NCBI RefSeq assembly: GCF_000940805.1
Contig: NZ_CP007142.1
Location: 4,006,593 to 4,070,592, forward strand
Direction of reading: 5' to 3'
DNA: 64,000 nt
Origin: Gynuella sunshinyii YC6258
GTDB taxonomy: Bacteria; Pseudomonadota; Gammaproteobacteria; Pseudomonadales; Natronospirillaceae
Within the stretch, counting starts at the first letter, position 1. Every line of letters begins with the position of its first letter. Below the pieces are notes generated by a model, which saw nothing but the letters and a program-made list of their open reading frames with translations, did no database searches and was not told where the DNA came from. Made by a program: the position numbers and the translations under genes. Positions 47,701 to 57,941 of the stretch are shown in pieces.

Positions 47701-50700
47701 GGACCAAAGTCGCAGACATCGACAATCCAGTCGGGCTGAAGATGGCGTTCGGCACACATGGCCAGCAGATCGTCAAAGGCCTGCTCTGCCCACACGTCAA
47801 TTTCGAGTTCCCGTTTGCTCAGACGTGGCATCAGTCCGGCAAATCGGATGACGTACCAGTCGTGAGCCACGCGATCATCCATGCGCGTGCTCCAGGCCAG
47901 TACTTCCGTTTCCGGGACCAGCAGTAATACGGTTTTACGGGAATTCGATACCGATGCCGTCAGTGTCTGAGGTTGCCAGACCGGCGCAAAGAAACGAATG
48001 TCACCTTGAAGCGGTGTTGGATTCACAATACCGGCGACTGCCGGCTGTAACTGACTAATGGTACAGGGACGGCGATTAAAACGGGTCAGCGGAAACGGCA
48101 TCTTCCGATAAGCACCGGGCTCTTCAATGTCCGGCCAATGAATGTTTTCTCCGGCCTGCCAACGGGCAGCCAGTAGCTGCCAGTCAGCCATCTGTACCAG
48201 AGTTTTGAGATCGACACTCGCATCATCGTGCCGGGCAATGTGCGATTCGCCAGAGCCTAAGGAATCAGCCGCAAGGGTCCGGCCAATAGCATCACTCAGT
48301 TGTGCCAGACTGCTGACGACATAGGCAGCCCGATAACGATAACCACCGCGGCCATGTCGTGATGTCAGCGCCAATGCCGGCAAATCGGCGTCTTTCAGGG
48401 TTGGAATCAGAGCCTGCAGCTCAGTCAGTTGGGCCCGCAGCAATGTCTCGGTCACTGCCGATACCAGCACCAGCTGGTTACCAACTGGCGTTTCTGTGAT
48501 GACTGTAGGCGCGGCAGCCTGTTCCACAATGACATGGGCATTGACGCCACCAAACCCGAACGAACTGACCCCGGCCCGCAATGGCAATGGATGCTGTTGT
48601 TCATCGACCCGGGCTTGCCAGGCGGTTCCATCAGGCAGAAATGTAAACGGCTGTTCCGCCGGATTAACCAGTTTGTTAACCGGCTGACCATGCAGTGACT
48701 TCGGCAGCCACTGCGCTTTGAGCGCCATGATAACTTTAATCAACCCTGCCATACCGGCAGCGGATTCGAGGTGACCGATATTGGTTTTGACGGTGCCGAT
48801 ATAGGCCGGTGGTTGCATCGGAGCGCCACCATATACCTGCCGCAATCCCTCCAGCTCAATAGGATCGCCCAACTGGGTACCGGTGCCGTGGGCCTCGATA
48901 TATCCGATGGCAGACGGACTCACGCGGGCATCTTCCAGCGCCTGTCGTATCACTCTCGCCTGAGCACTGGCGCTGGGAGCGGTCAGCGATTGACCATGCC
49001 CACCATGATTGACCGCAGTGCCTTTGATAATGGCGTGAATATGATCATTGGCGGCAATGGCCTGCGACAAGGGTTTGAGCAGCACCATGCCGCCGCCCTC
49101 ACCTCTGACATAACCATCGGCATGAGCCGAGAAAGTATGACATTTGCCGGTCTTGGAGAGCATGCCGGCTTCGCTGAATGCATTAAACATCACATCGCTG
49201 AGCAGTGCATTGGCACCGCCGACCAGAGCTGTATCACACTCGCCGTCACGCATGGCTTTGACCGCCCGGTTCAGGGCCACCAGAGAACTTGAACAGGCAG
49301 TGTCGACGGCTTCGCTCGGGCCATTGAAATTAAACAGATAAGAAATACGATTGGCGGCCAGACAATGTACATTGCCGGTTGCCAGATGGGATACCGGAGG
49401 CTGGCCGCTCTGATACAGACGCTGTAAATGATCGTGCAAGGTAATGCCGATGAACACTCCGGTTCGGCTGTGAGACAGATTTTTAGGGTGATAACCGGCG
49501 TGTTCGATGGCCTGCCATGACAGCTCCATGAGCAAGCGATGCTGCGGGTCCATCAGTATCGCTTCGCGCCCGGTTATTTTGAAAAATTCGGGATCGAAAT
49601 GTTCCAGCTCCTCCACCAGACCGGCATAGTGCTGTTTATGTCCGCTGGCGAAGCGTGCTTCCGGTACCGCGCTAACCAGATCCCGGCCGTCACAAATATT
49701 TTGCCAGAACTGTTCCGGGCTATCCGCGCCAGGGAACCGACACGACAGGCCGATCACAGCGATGTCATCACGGCTGGCAGATGTAGATGTCATCGCTGTT
49801 GCTGCTTCGCTGACAGTTTCAGTGACGGAGTGTGATTCCGACGAAGTGGATGCCAATGGAGGATTCTCTGTCGGAACCAGCGTCTGACTGACCGCCTCTG
49901 AAAACTCCGGCCGGCGCACTGATTCGGTTATCGTAGTGAGCGTTTGAGCTTGTGATTGCGGAACTGCCAGACAGCGACTGATCTGCTCACCAAAACGCTC
50001 CAACAGGGCGCTGGCCAGACCGCTCAGGGTCGGGTGATCAAAGAACAGCACCGGGCTGATACCCAGATCAAATTCGGCGTTCAAACGATCGGCGAAATCA
50101 GACAGGGAAATGGAATCAAATCCATAACTGGAGAGATCTTCATCCGCCTCCAATACCCCTTCAGGCAACTCCAGCAACTCGTTGGTATGATCAAACAGTC
50201 GTTGCAGTAATTGCTGTGCGACATCGGCCTGATCCAACACCTCGGTCTGCGCGGAGGCAACAGGCTGACCTGAAACGGCTTTCCAAAACGGTGCCAAAGA
50301 TGCATTCATGGCCTGTTGAATTTTCTGTTCGTCTCCCGGCAGATAGACGACCTGACCGTCAATACCTGCATGCTGAATCGCCTGCTCCAGAATGTTCAGA
50401 CCATCATCAGCCTGCAGGTACCCAAAACCGAGGCGCTGATTATGATCAACCAGATGAGCGGCACCGGCGGCCATACCGGTATCACGCCACAATGGCCAGT
50501 TAATTGACATAATTCGCTTGTTAACCGAATGCCGGGCCATGGCATCGAGCCAGGCATTGGCCATGGCATAACTGGTCTGGCCGATATTGCCGACGACAGC
50601 GGCAATGGATGAACACAGAATCAGCCAGGGATCAGAAGGTTGCCGGGTAAACTGACTGAGATGGCGGGCGCCGTTGATCTTGGCTTGCAAGACTGCAGTA

Positions 50701-53700
50701 AAGTCATCCGCACGCTGTTGCATCAAACGTTCATCATGCACAGTTCCGGCGGTATGGATAATGCCGTCAAGCTTGCCAAAACGATCCAGGATCTGTTGCC
50801 GGATCGCCTGACAATCACTCCAGACATTAATATCACCCTGCATGTACAACACGTTTTCCGGTAACGGCTCAGCCTGTACCAATGCAGCTTCCCGTCGACC
50901 ACTGAGAATGACCGTTGCCTGATAACGCTGTTGCAACTGGCCGGCCAGAGCACGGGCAACACCACCGCTGCCGGTGAGCCAGTAGACTCCACCGGATTCA
51001 AACCCCACGGCCGTGCCAGAAGGCACTGGAGACGGTACTGGAGCCAGCGCCTGCCAGCGCAGACATTCAAGCTGGTTATCCGAATAACGGAAACTAATAG
51101 CTCCAGGAGCAGACAGCAGCTCAGTCAGCACCTTGGGAAAATCCGCGAGGTGTTGCAGTCGCAATGTCTGCAACTGAAATTGATCGGTTTCATGCATCAG
51201 CGCCCGGGACAATCCGGCATAGGATTCACCGAGGGCATTTTGAGTAACCTCATTGCGATCTTCCCAGACCACAAGATAGCGGGTATTGACCGGAAACTGC
51301 CGATAGATATCGAGTAGCGGCAGATGATTCTCGAATGATTGACCAGCCGATATCAGATCGATGACCAGTCGCTGTGAATGTTGCAACTGGCGTTCCGTCA
51401 GACGGTTGATATCTGATGATGACAAAACCTGAACCGTGGCACCGGACAAAGATGCCGGTAGCTCTACTGGCAGCTTACCTTCGTCGGTCAGTATCAATAC
51501 ATCAGTGTCGCTGGTGACCGGATCAGCATCAGTCTGACACGCTACTGCCTGCCAGACCGGGCCGTAAAAATCAGCACCCTGCGATTGCGCAGATTTGCCG
51601 GCCAACAGCGTTAAGCCCTGTAGCATTAACAACGCCCGTCCCTGCTCATCGTAAAAACCGATGTCGCAGGTCATGCGCTCATTACCCGCCTGCTGAATAG
51701 TGGCCAGGCTATAGACCGAGTCCGGCCACCGGGTTTCACAGAAGACCACTCGATCACAGGCAAATGGCAGTAATGTTTGTGCTGCCTGATTAAAAATAAT
51801 AGTGGTCTGCAAACCGGCATCCAACAGAGCGGAACACAGCGCCCATGGTTCTGTTCCGGTTGCCGATCGACGGGTCAGATATCCCAACACCTGATGGTCG
51901 TTGTATCGAATCCATTCGACACATTGCAGTCCTGGCCCGTAGTGAAAACCCTGTTGGATCAAACGCTGATAGCATTGATCATGATCGAGCGCTGAAGCGA
52001 ATGTATGCATCAGGTTTTCGGGATTAATCGACGCCGGCGTGGCACTGACGCTATCGTCAAGCCGACATCTGGCGTAAACCGTTGCCGCACTATCCGTTAG
52101 CACGTATCCGTTTTCCAATGCAGAAATATGCAGTGTTTGCTGAGCCTGGACAGAAAAGCTCAATGGCCGCATCCACAGCATTTGTTTCAATGCGAATGAG
52201 CGACCAGGCTGGACTTCATGGCGTAACCGTGACTCTAGTGCCGCCAGATAGCTGACGCCCGGCAGAATGCATTGGTGGTCAACCACATGATCGGCGACAA
52301 AATAATCAGACACCGACAGCGGTATGGCATCATTGGCCACTTCCGGATGCTGGGGAGGTCTGCTGCTCTGCCAACGGGCACCTTCCACCCACTGTCGCGT
52401 TCCCATGAACGGATAGCCCGGTAACCGAATGCGGACGGGAGCCCCGTGTGGTTGCTCATGTATCCGCCATCCCCGGTGCCAATTCAGGCTAGCACCCTTA
52501 ACCCAGATGTCAGCGATTTTTCGGATATTGCCCTGACTCAACCACTGCTGTACGAGGATATCGCAGTCGCTGAAAATATCGGCAACATTCTGATAGTCCT
52601 TGATATCCGCACAGACACATTGGTTGTCATGATTTTTCATGTCTACCCAGGCAGACAATTGTGATACCAACTGTGTAACCGATGCGGCCATGAACGCGGC
52701 GCGATATCTGAACTCATCTCGGCCGGTTTGCAGGGTATAGGCAATGGCGGGCAATGAAAGGTCATTCTCATACCGTAACAAGTGCTCATGCAACTCCCGG
52801 ATCATGGTTGTCAGGGCAGCTTCACTTTGTGCCGACAATGGAATAATGAGCTGTTCTGACGGACCTGTAGCCTCAAGCCTCGACAGCTGCTGATCGGTCT
52901 CATATTCCTCCAGAACAATGTGCGCATTCACACCGCCGGCGCCAAAGGAACTGACTCCGGCGCGCCGAGGATGTTTATCGGATGTCCACGGCGTCAAGGT
53001 ACGAGGTACGTCGATTCGGTACTGATCGAACTCAATACGATGATTGAGTGTCTCAGCATGAAGTGATGGCACTAACATTTTGTGTTGGAATTGCAACACC
53101 ACTTTGGTTAGCCCGGCAATGGCAGCAGCCGGTTCCAGATGCCCGATATTGGATTTGATACTGCCGACAAAACAGGGCGCGGCCGTGCTTTGCTCGCGGT
53201 TCAGGGCACTGGCGATACCTTCCACCTCAATGGGGTCCCCTAGTGGTGTTCCGGTACCATGGGCTTCGATATAACTGATGCTGTCTTTATCGATGGCAGT
53301 TTTGTTCAATGCAGAACGAATCAGCTCTGCCTGTGCCAGCGGATTCGGCACGGTAAAACCGCTGGTACGACCGCCGGAATTAACATGGCTGGATAAAAGT
53401 GTTGCGTATACCTGATCACCATCCAGCAGCGCTTGAGCAAGAGGTTTGAGCAGGACACACCCGACTCCCTCCCCCATCACCATGCCGGAGGCCTGATCGG
53501 AAAAACTGCGACATAATCCATCCTTTGACAGCATTTGCATCTGGGAATATTGAATATGACGCTGAGGATGCAGAATCAGGTTCACACCGCCGGCCAGCGC
53601 CTGGGAACATTCTCCCTTGCGAATAGCCTCACAGGCCATGTGCAATGCCACACCAGAACTGGAACAGGCGGTATCGATGGTGATACTGGGGCCGGACAGG

Positions 53701-56700
53701 TCCATAAAATAGGACACCCGATTGGCGATCTGATACAGATCAGCATACGGAAACGGAACCTTTCCTTCAGCCACCAGACCCGCACACAGGCTCTGATAAT
53801 CTTTGGCCATGGCACCTGCGAATACCCCGGTATCTCTGGCAATCGTTTCGCGATTGTAACCGGCAGACAAAAGGCACTCATAGGCAATGGTCAGAAACCA
53901 GCGCTGCTGGGGATCCATCAGACGGGCATCTTTTGGGGAGATGTTGAACAATGTAGTATCAAACTTGTCCACATCGTCAATCATTCCGGCAGAATTACTG
54001 TAGCTCTGACCAGAACCGGTTTGTTCAGGCACGTAGAGTTCGCGATGGTCCCAGCGCTGTTCAGGAATATCACCAATACAACAACGACCTTCAAGCAGTA
54101 ACTGCCATAACTGATCGACATTGGCTGCACCGGGATAACGACCGGCGATCCCGATGATGGCCACCCGATCATCAGGTGCGACGGTATTTTTTGAAGCCAC
54201 GACAGGTCGGGATGTCGGCTGCGGTATCAAAGGCTCGGGTGTGACAGTTGCGGCTATAGTCACACCCGTATCAGCGTGCTGATCAGCAAGATCCCGGCGG
54301 ATCTTTGTCAGTAAGTCAGTCAATGTTTTCAGCCCGAACAGATACGTACTGGAGAACTTGCAAGCAAACTCCCGGCTCAGCGCGACCGTCAGGTTCACCA
54401 TCATCAGCGAACTCAGAGACAGCCTGTCAAATGGGGTGTTTTCGTTGACCGGACCATCGAGATTTACAACGGTGTCTTCAATCACCGTTTTCAGTCTTGG
54501 CCAAATATCGGCCGCAGGCGTCGGCACGGTGCTGGTAACAGCTGCTGGCTTCATGGGTGAATCTGATGTTTCAAGGGTGTGGCTTGAGACTGACGACAAC
54601 TGCCCCGGCGTGGCTGTTAACAGCCATTGATAGAAACGGTTTTCTGCCAGCACGGAGGTAGTGGACACAAGCGGATTTTTCGAAACCGGTGCAGACGATT
54701 CATCATCCGCCGTGACATCCTGCATCTGCACCATTCGCAGTGCATCGCGTGTCAGTTCAAAATCACCGTCTTGCTGCGCGGTAAATCCTGCCTGGGGAAA
54801 CAGCCGCTGCAAGAACTCCAATGCCGGCACATTTTTGGCCGATGGCCGGTAGCGGATCATCACGTTGGACGCAGGCAATACATCGGATTCGCCCAAATAC
54901 TTCAACAGGGAGTATTCAACCCCACGACCCAGTACCCGACAACTCAACAACAGGTTATCCAGATAAAGAGTGCTATCAGCCCGATGGGCGAACAGAGCGC
55001 CAACCAGGCCATAATCGCCGAATTTATCCCTGACCTGCACCGTCCAGCAGGCTTTGTTGGCATCATCACAATAATCACGTACGGCACTTTCATCGAGCCG
55101 TAACGTGGTCAGATTGAATTGATTGGTTTTATTACTGAGCTGCGAAACTCTCGGTACAGCCGCCAATGTCAGCGGCTGTATATCCAGCTCTATGTCCAAT
55201 GCCTGAATATATTCCAGCAATGAACTTTTGGTGGATTTGATCTGTTGCCGCTGCACCTGTCCCTGATACATTTCCGTACGGCGGCGGTCTTCCTCAGTAA
55301 CGGTCAGACGATCAGCAAACCAGAACCTGTCGAGCAGATCAATAATTTGATCTGAGGCAGGAATGCGGACACATAAAACACCTTCCAGATTTTGCTCTAC
55401 TTCCAGAATTTCGACCGGGTTGTCATCCAGAAATACGAAGCTGTCGAGACCAAGATTCAATTCTGTCGCCAGACTGCGGATGTTGTCTGATTTAGGCTGC
55501 CAGTTGACGCGCTCGCCAGTAATGTGTCTGCGCTGCAACACCATGTCCTTACGACCGGCGAAAACCGCTTCAACGTCTTCGGAGTTGTTCTTACTGCACA
55601 GACACACCAGAAAACCCTGCTCCACCATGGATACCAACCGGGCCTGTAACGCCAGATGTCCGGCATCCAGGATAATGCCGTCAACACCATCTTCACCAAC
55701 CACCCCGGACCACAAAGTATTGTCGCAATCACACACGATTACTTTTTTCGGACTGAATCTGACGGCGCACAATTGCCGGATAATGGCTCGGGATATATCA
55801 GCATAATGGTGATCAAGATAAGGAATGTGAGCCATTTCATTACGCAGCTCATCATCGGGAGGCGGACTGTTATGATCCATGATACGAAAATAGACCGAAG
55901 CCAGCCCGTGGCAGGTCTGTGTCAGACGTTCACTGAAGCGCTGTCTGAACGACGCATATCCTGGCATTTGTTCCCAGCTGGCAGAATCACGACACAACCA
56001 GACAAATAACGGAGCATGTCCATGATACTGACTGATGGCCTCACAACACTGCCCGACATACTGATCAACGGCTTGTGTCAGTGCACTGGAAATATCATTG
56101 TTGTCTGACTCATCGTCATCACGATAATGCACGGCATCTTCCAGCCGTAGCAACAACACATTGGCAATCGAAGTCTGGCGATAAAACGGACTGTCAGGTG
56201 CCAGACAAGTCTGCACCACCTGGCCATAAGGTGCCAGATGCAATTGCAGAGAACGCTGACAGGCATCGTTCAGACGGGTATTGGTTAACCAGATATCCAT
56301 TGCCTCTGCGATGGGATCAAGCGTGAACGATGAAGCGATAGTCATCACACCGGATTCCGGCAGGGTCGATGTCGGCGGCAAATTCCCGATATGAGCTACT
56401 GCTGACTGTTCGAATCGGTCGATCAGGGCATAACACCCTGCTTCAGGTTCGATAGTCTGCAGCGCCGTCAGTACGCTCAGGGCAGCCTGTTCTGGTGCTA
56501 ACAAGCGTTGCTGATTACCCATTGCATACACCAGATCGGTACGCATCTGCGGCAGTCGAACGACATACCATTGTCGCGCGTTGGGTTTTAGTACCAGACT
56601 CGCAATCAGGCTTTCCATTCCACTTTTGGCGGCCACGTAGTGAGGCCACGCTGCGACGGGATGCTCCACTGCAACGGTTGAAATAAAGATGAGTTTTGCC

Positions 56701-57941
56701 TGTTCCGAAAAAAAAGAAGCCAGCTCGGTCAGGGGTGTCAATAGCATTTGAAACGAACGATCGAGATATTCAGAAAATGCAGTCTGATTACCACGGTTCA
56801 GATCCATGCTGTGCAATGCTGGAGTGGCGGAAAAAAACACATAATCGATGTTTTGTTGATTGGCAGCCAGTTCACCTGTTAAATCGGAATAGGTTTGTGG
56901 ATGACTGCAATCCCCTTGCACCGGCACCAATCGATGACGAACAGACTCTGGCAAGACAGCTGCCAATTGTTGCATCCCGGCAACACTTTTGTGGTAAACA
57001 CCGTAAACTGTGGCCCCTGCAAGCAGGCAGGCCGAGGTAAGGCAGGCACCCAGTCCACGACTGGCACCGGTTATCAGGATATTCTTTCCTGCCAAGGCAG
57101 ATCCAAATTCAGCAGCCGCCGTCAAACGGGAAAAATCAGGCAAACTGCTGACCGGACGAAACAATGCTCTCAGCTCGGCATTGACAAATCTGACACCATC
57201 ATGAGAGAGCATGATTTCCTGGTTGATCAGATCAAACTCTCTCTCCAGACTAACGACCCGACTGCTACCGGTCAGGCATTCTATCGGGCATTTCAGGAAT
57301 GACTCGGTAAAAGTCGCATTGAATCCACTGAATAAAGCCTGTTGTCCAGGCAGTCTCATACCTATCCAATAACTGGAGAATGCCATCACAGCGGCCACAT
57401 TGGTCAATGCCACCGTCATTGGCATCTTCAACTGTTCACATAATTCCGAAAGTACGGTCCAGCGTGGCTGATAGTCGATATTGAACTCATCGCCAGTATT
57501 AATCTGTTCTGCATTGACCAACACAGGAACGTCTTCTACATCTGTACCGTACTCGTTATCGGATGCGCTCTCCCGAATGTGATGTTGTATATGTCCGACA
57601 TAATTTAGCTGACATTCCAATAACAAAGAGTCAGCATCAAACAATTGAATGCGGGATTTGTCATCGCTGAGGGCCTGACAACGAAGAGTGTAATTACAAC
57701 CAATACGAACGGCAGATAGAAACTCTGCCTTCAGGGATGTGAGCTTCAGATGTTCAATACCTTCCACTTTGGCCAGCATCGCCATGGCAGCCAGGCCACC
57801 GTAACAGATGGGTGTGGAAAATGGGGTTTTTCGGGCATAGCTTTCATCCAGATGCAAAGGGTTAACATCCCTGCTGAATCTGGCAAATGCGTCAACCATG
57901 TTCTGAGAAAGCAGAATTTCGGTGTCGGATAATTTCATCAT
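44775..57941 (-). CDS. Trans-AT PKS, first protein (loading module, modules 1-3a)
   Basis: 4388 aa. Order: MaoC-like hotdog (1-115; D25-x-N-x2-H30 dyad); probable second hotdog (about 130-270); SDR (TGASRGLG from 291, Tyr435-x3-Lys439); FkbH-like HAD domain (DCDNT 738-742) with its C-terminal NQFN region (about 965); ACP0 (Ser1178 in LSLSSL); KS1 (Cys1426); DH1 (His1885, Asp2041, His for Gly in HxxxGxxxxP); KR1 (TGSGGVA from 2323, Tyr2458); ACP1 (Ser2610); KS2 (Cys2883); KR2 (Thr3537, Tyr3680); ACP2 (Ser3834); KS3 (Cys4078), ending at the C-terminus. FkbH domains dephosphorylate 1,3-bisphosphoglycerate to load glyceryl on an ACP. The hotdog and SDR beside it could convert glyceryl to lactyl. 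Shine-Dalgarno AGGG 7 nt before the first ATG. It is the first gene of the ten-gene operon. Confidence 0.95.
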   Translation of the reverse strand: MMKLSDTEILLSQNMVDAFARFSRDVNPLHLDESYARKTPFSTPICYGGLAAMAMLAKVEGIEHLKLTSLKAEFLSAVRIGCNYTLRCQALSDDKSRIQLFDADSLLLECQLNYVGHIQHHIRESASDNEYGTDVEDVPVLVNAEQINTGDEFNIDYQPRWTVLSELCEQLKMPMTVALTNVAAVMAFSSYWIGMRLPGQQALFSGFNATFTESFLKCPIECLTGSSRVVSLEREFDLINQEIMLSHDGVRFVNAELRALFRPVSSLPDFSRLTAAAEFGSALAGKNILITGASRGLGACLTSACLLAGATVYGVYHKSVAGMQQLAAVLPESVRHRLVPVQGDCSHPQTYSDLTGELAANQQNIDYVFFSATPALHSMDLNRGNQTAFSEYLDRSFQMLLTPLTELASFFSEQAKLIFISTVAVEHPVAAWPHYVAAKSGMESLIASLVLKPNARQWYVVRLPQMRTDLVYAMGNQQRLLAPEQAALSVLTALQTIEPEAGCYALIDRFEQSAVAHIGNLPPTSTLPESGVMTIASSFTLDPIAEAMDIWLTNTRLNDACQRSLQLHLAPYGQVVQTCLAPDSPFYRQTSIANVLLLRLEDAVHYRDDDESDNNDISSALTQAVDQYVGQCCEAISQYHGHAPLFVWLCRDSASWEQMPGYASFRQRFSERLTQTCHGLASVYFRIMDHNSPPPDDELRNEMAHIPYLDHHYADISRAIIRQLCAVRFSPKKVIVCDCDNTLWSGVVGEDGVDGIILDAGHLALQARLVSMVEQGFLVCLCSKNNSEDVEAVFAGRKDMVLQRRHITGERVNWQPKSDNIRSLATELNLGLDSFVFLDDNPVEILEVEQNLEGVLCVRIPASDQIIDLLDRFWFADRLTVTEEDRRRTEMYQGQVQRQQIKSTKSSLLEYIQALDIELDIQPLTLAAVPRVSQLSNKTNQFNLTTLRLDESAVRDYCDDANKACWTVQVRDKFGDYGLVGALFAHRADSTLYLDNLLLSCRVLGRGVEYSLLKYLGESDVLPASNVMIRYRPSAKNVPALEFLQRLFPQAGFTAQQDGDFELTRDALRMVQMQDVTADDESSAPVSKNPLVSTTSVLAENRFYQWLLTATPGQLSSVSSHTLETSDSPMKPAAVTSTVPTPAADIWPRLKTVIEDTVVNLDGPVNENTPFDRLSLSSLMMVNLTVALSREFACKFSSTYLFGLKTLTDLLTKIRRDLADQHADTGVTIAATVTPEPLIPQPTSRPVVASKNTVAPDDRVAIIGIAGRYPGAANVDQLWQLLLEGRCCIGDIPEQRWDHRELYVPEQTGSGQSYSNSAGMIDDVDKFDTTLFNISPKDARLMDPQQRWFLTIAYECLLSAGYNRETIARDTGVFAGAMAKDYQSLCAGLVAEGKVPFPYADLYQIANRVSYFMDLSGPSITIDTACSSSGVALHMACEAIRKGECSQALAGGVNLILHPQRHIQYSQMQMLSKDGLCRSFSDQASGMVMGEGVGCVLLKPLAQALLDGDQVYATLLSSHVNSGGRTSGFTVPNPLAQAELIRSALNKTAIDKDSISYIEAHGTGTPLGDPIEVEGIASALNREQSTAAPCFVGSIKSNIGHLEPAAAIAGLTKVVLQFQHKMLVPSLHAETLNHRIEFDQYRIDVPRTLTPWTSDKHPRRAGVSSFGAGGVNAHIVLEEYETDQQLSRLEATGPSEQLIIPLSAQSEAALTTMIRELHEHLLRYENDLSLPAIAYTLQTGRDEFRYRAAFMAASVTQLVSQLSAWVDMKNHDNQCVCADIKDYQNVADIFSDCDILVQQWLSQGNIRKIADIWVKGASLNWHRGWRIHEQPHGAPVRIRLPGYPFMGTRQWVEGARWQSSRPPQHPEVANDAIPLSVSDYFVADHVVDHQCILPGVSYLAALESRLRHEVQPGRSFALKQMLWMRPLSFSVQAQQTLHISALENGYVLTDSAATVYARCRLDDSVSATPASINPENLMHTFASALDHDQCYQRLIQQGFHYGPGLQCVEWIRYNDHQVLGYLTRRSATGTEPWALCSALLDAGLQTTIIFNQAAQTLLPFACDRVVFCETRWPDSVYSLATIQQAGNERMTCDIGFYDEQGRALLMLQGLTLLAGKSAQSQGADFYGPVWQAVACQTDADPVTSDTDVLILTDEGKLPVELPASLSGATVQVLSSSDINRLTERQLQHSQRLVIDLISAGQSFENHLPLLDIYRQFPVNTRYLVVWEDRNEVTQNALGESYAGLSRALMHETDQFQLQTLRLQHLADFPKVLTELLSAPGAISFRYSDNQLECLRWQALAPVPSPVPSGTAVGFESGGVYWLTGSGGVARALAGQLQQRYQATVILSGRREAALVQAEPLPENVLYMQGDINVWSDCQAIRQQILDRFGKLDGIIHTAGTVHDERLMQQRADDFTAVLQAKINGARHLSQFTRQPSDPWLILCSSIAAVVGNIGQTSYAMANAWLDAMARHSVNKRIMSINWPLWRDTGMAAGAAHLVDHNQRLGFGYLQADDGLNILEQAIQHAGIDGQVVYLPGDEQKIQQAMNASLAPFWKAVSGQPVASAQTEVLDQADVAQQLLQRLFDHTNELLELPEGVLEADEDLSSYGFDSISLSDFADRLNAEFDLGISPVLFFDHPTLSGLASALLERFGEQISRCLAVPQSQAQTLTTITESVRRPEFSEAVSQTLVPTENPPLASTSSESHSVTETVSEAATAMTSTSASRDDIAVIGLSCRFPGADSPEQFWQNICDGRDLVSAVPEARFASGHKQHYAGLVEELEHFDPEFFKITGREAILMDPQHRLLMELSWQAIEHAGYHPKNLSHSRTGVFIGITLHDHLQRLYQSGQPPVSHLATGNVHCLAANRISYLFNFNGPSEAVDTACSSSLVALNRAVKAMRDGECDTALVGGANALLSDVMFNAFSEAGMLSKTGKCHTFSAHADGYVRGEGGGMVLLKPLSQAIAANDHIHAIIKGTAVNHGGHGQSLTAPSASAQARVIRQALEDARVSPSAIGYIEAHGTGTQLGDPIELEGLRQVYGGAPMQPPAYIGTVKTNIGHLESAAGMAGLIKVIMALKAQWLPKSLHGQPVNKLVNPAEQPFTFLPDGTAWQARVDEQQHPLPLRAGVSSFGFGGVNAHVIVEQAAAPTVITETPVGNQLVLVSAVTETLLRAQLTELQALIPTLKDADLPALALTSRHGRGGYRYRAAYVVSSLAQLSDAIGRTLAADSLGSGESHIARHDDASVDLKTLVQMADWQLLAARWQAGENIHWPDIEEPGAYRKMPFPLTRFNRRPCTISQLQPAVAGIVNPTPLQGDIRFFAPVWQPQTLTASVSNSRKTVLLLVPETEVLAWSTRMDDRVAHDWYVIRFAGLMPRLSKRELEIDVWAEQAFDDLLAMCAERHLQPDWIVDVCDFGPDSDSQWQARIRFLQLCVRAWSRSGLALFQISDRQSSRTRQWFTALYAGLAAEYRQISCRSVVFDQAPPFTELEPLLERELQGGDSRPVSICDGQRQILSYQLCNLPQAGQIRGLDSEAAYLVTGGLGGLGLQAATLLRQLGAKHLILLGRRQPDETRSQQLQMLSNGSAQIEYFHDLSTLAERLQQQPVRIAGVIHCAGIDTQGELAFVNKPVSAFTDCLAPKVVLAEQLVSRLTPHLDPAALTFFIAFSSVSTVVPALTAGRSDYGPANAALDQWVATMAGQYPQSGFVSVQWPSHQQGGMPVVVSDVYRDTGLANLTREQSDDILKILITLALQGRLSHSTLLPHVGDGSPVLFSKDVFEPAIKVPGEIPRPDSKGHHEAAARTLILTRLTALFARQLLVDESALQAGVPFDELGIDSILIADLVRAIESEFDCILPPSAILEYPSLGQLTEYLGELVEIDMPDTPAEPQVSSTSQTSARTIAATATTRVPGADNGEDKVAVIGMACRFPGAESVTRFWHNLEQGICSVTEVPEQRFDMGRIYAPVQQPGKSISKWGGFIDGVDLFDPEYFSIPQEQAAYIDPLTRLSLMVATEAIADAGYTREDIWGRRCGVYMGGNRGHYGLNHVDQAATATGLNQNFIAAHLAHIFNLTGPCYVMDAACASSLLSVHSAVRDLLHGDVDLALAGGVEVLLDETPYLKLSAAGALSPDGLCQTFSRHANGFVPGEGAGTVVLKRLSQAQQDGDSIYAVIEASEVNNDGHTMGLTTPNIEAQKALLERVYGHRNDVSGHLRYIEAHGTGTMIGDPIELKAMASVFAGLNIPTAQVAVGSVKSNLGHLMGAAGIASFIKTALIVKHRRIPPTLHCDEPNPRFNFSTSPLVPANIASDLRGSGQPLLAGISAFGFGGTNCHICLSNDYVAAAATRKPQPAPQFNLRSFWLKGKNAPVVGRTENTGETASKITQANTILELEWL

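Noticed and set aside
16549-57941. Very many long frames on the plus strand across the PKS genes, some over 300 codons
   Set aside because: They are antisense shadows in GC-rich coding DNA: no ribosome-binding sites, no domain motifs, and they follow the codon structure of the PKS genes.
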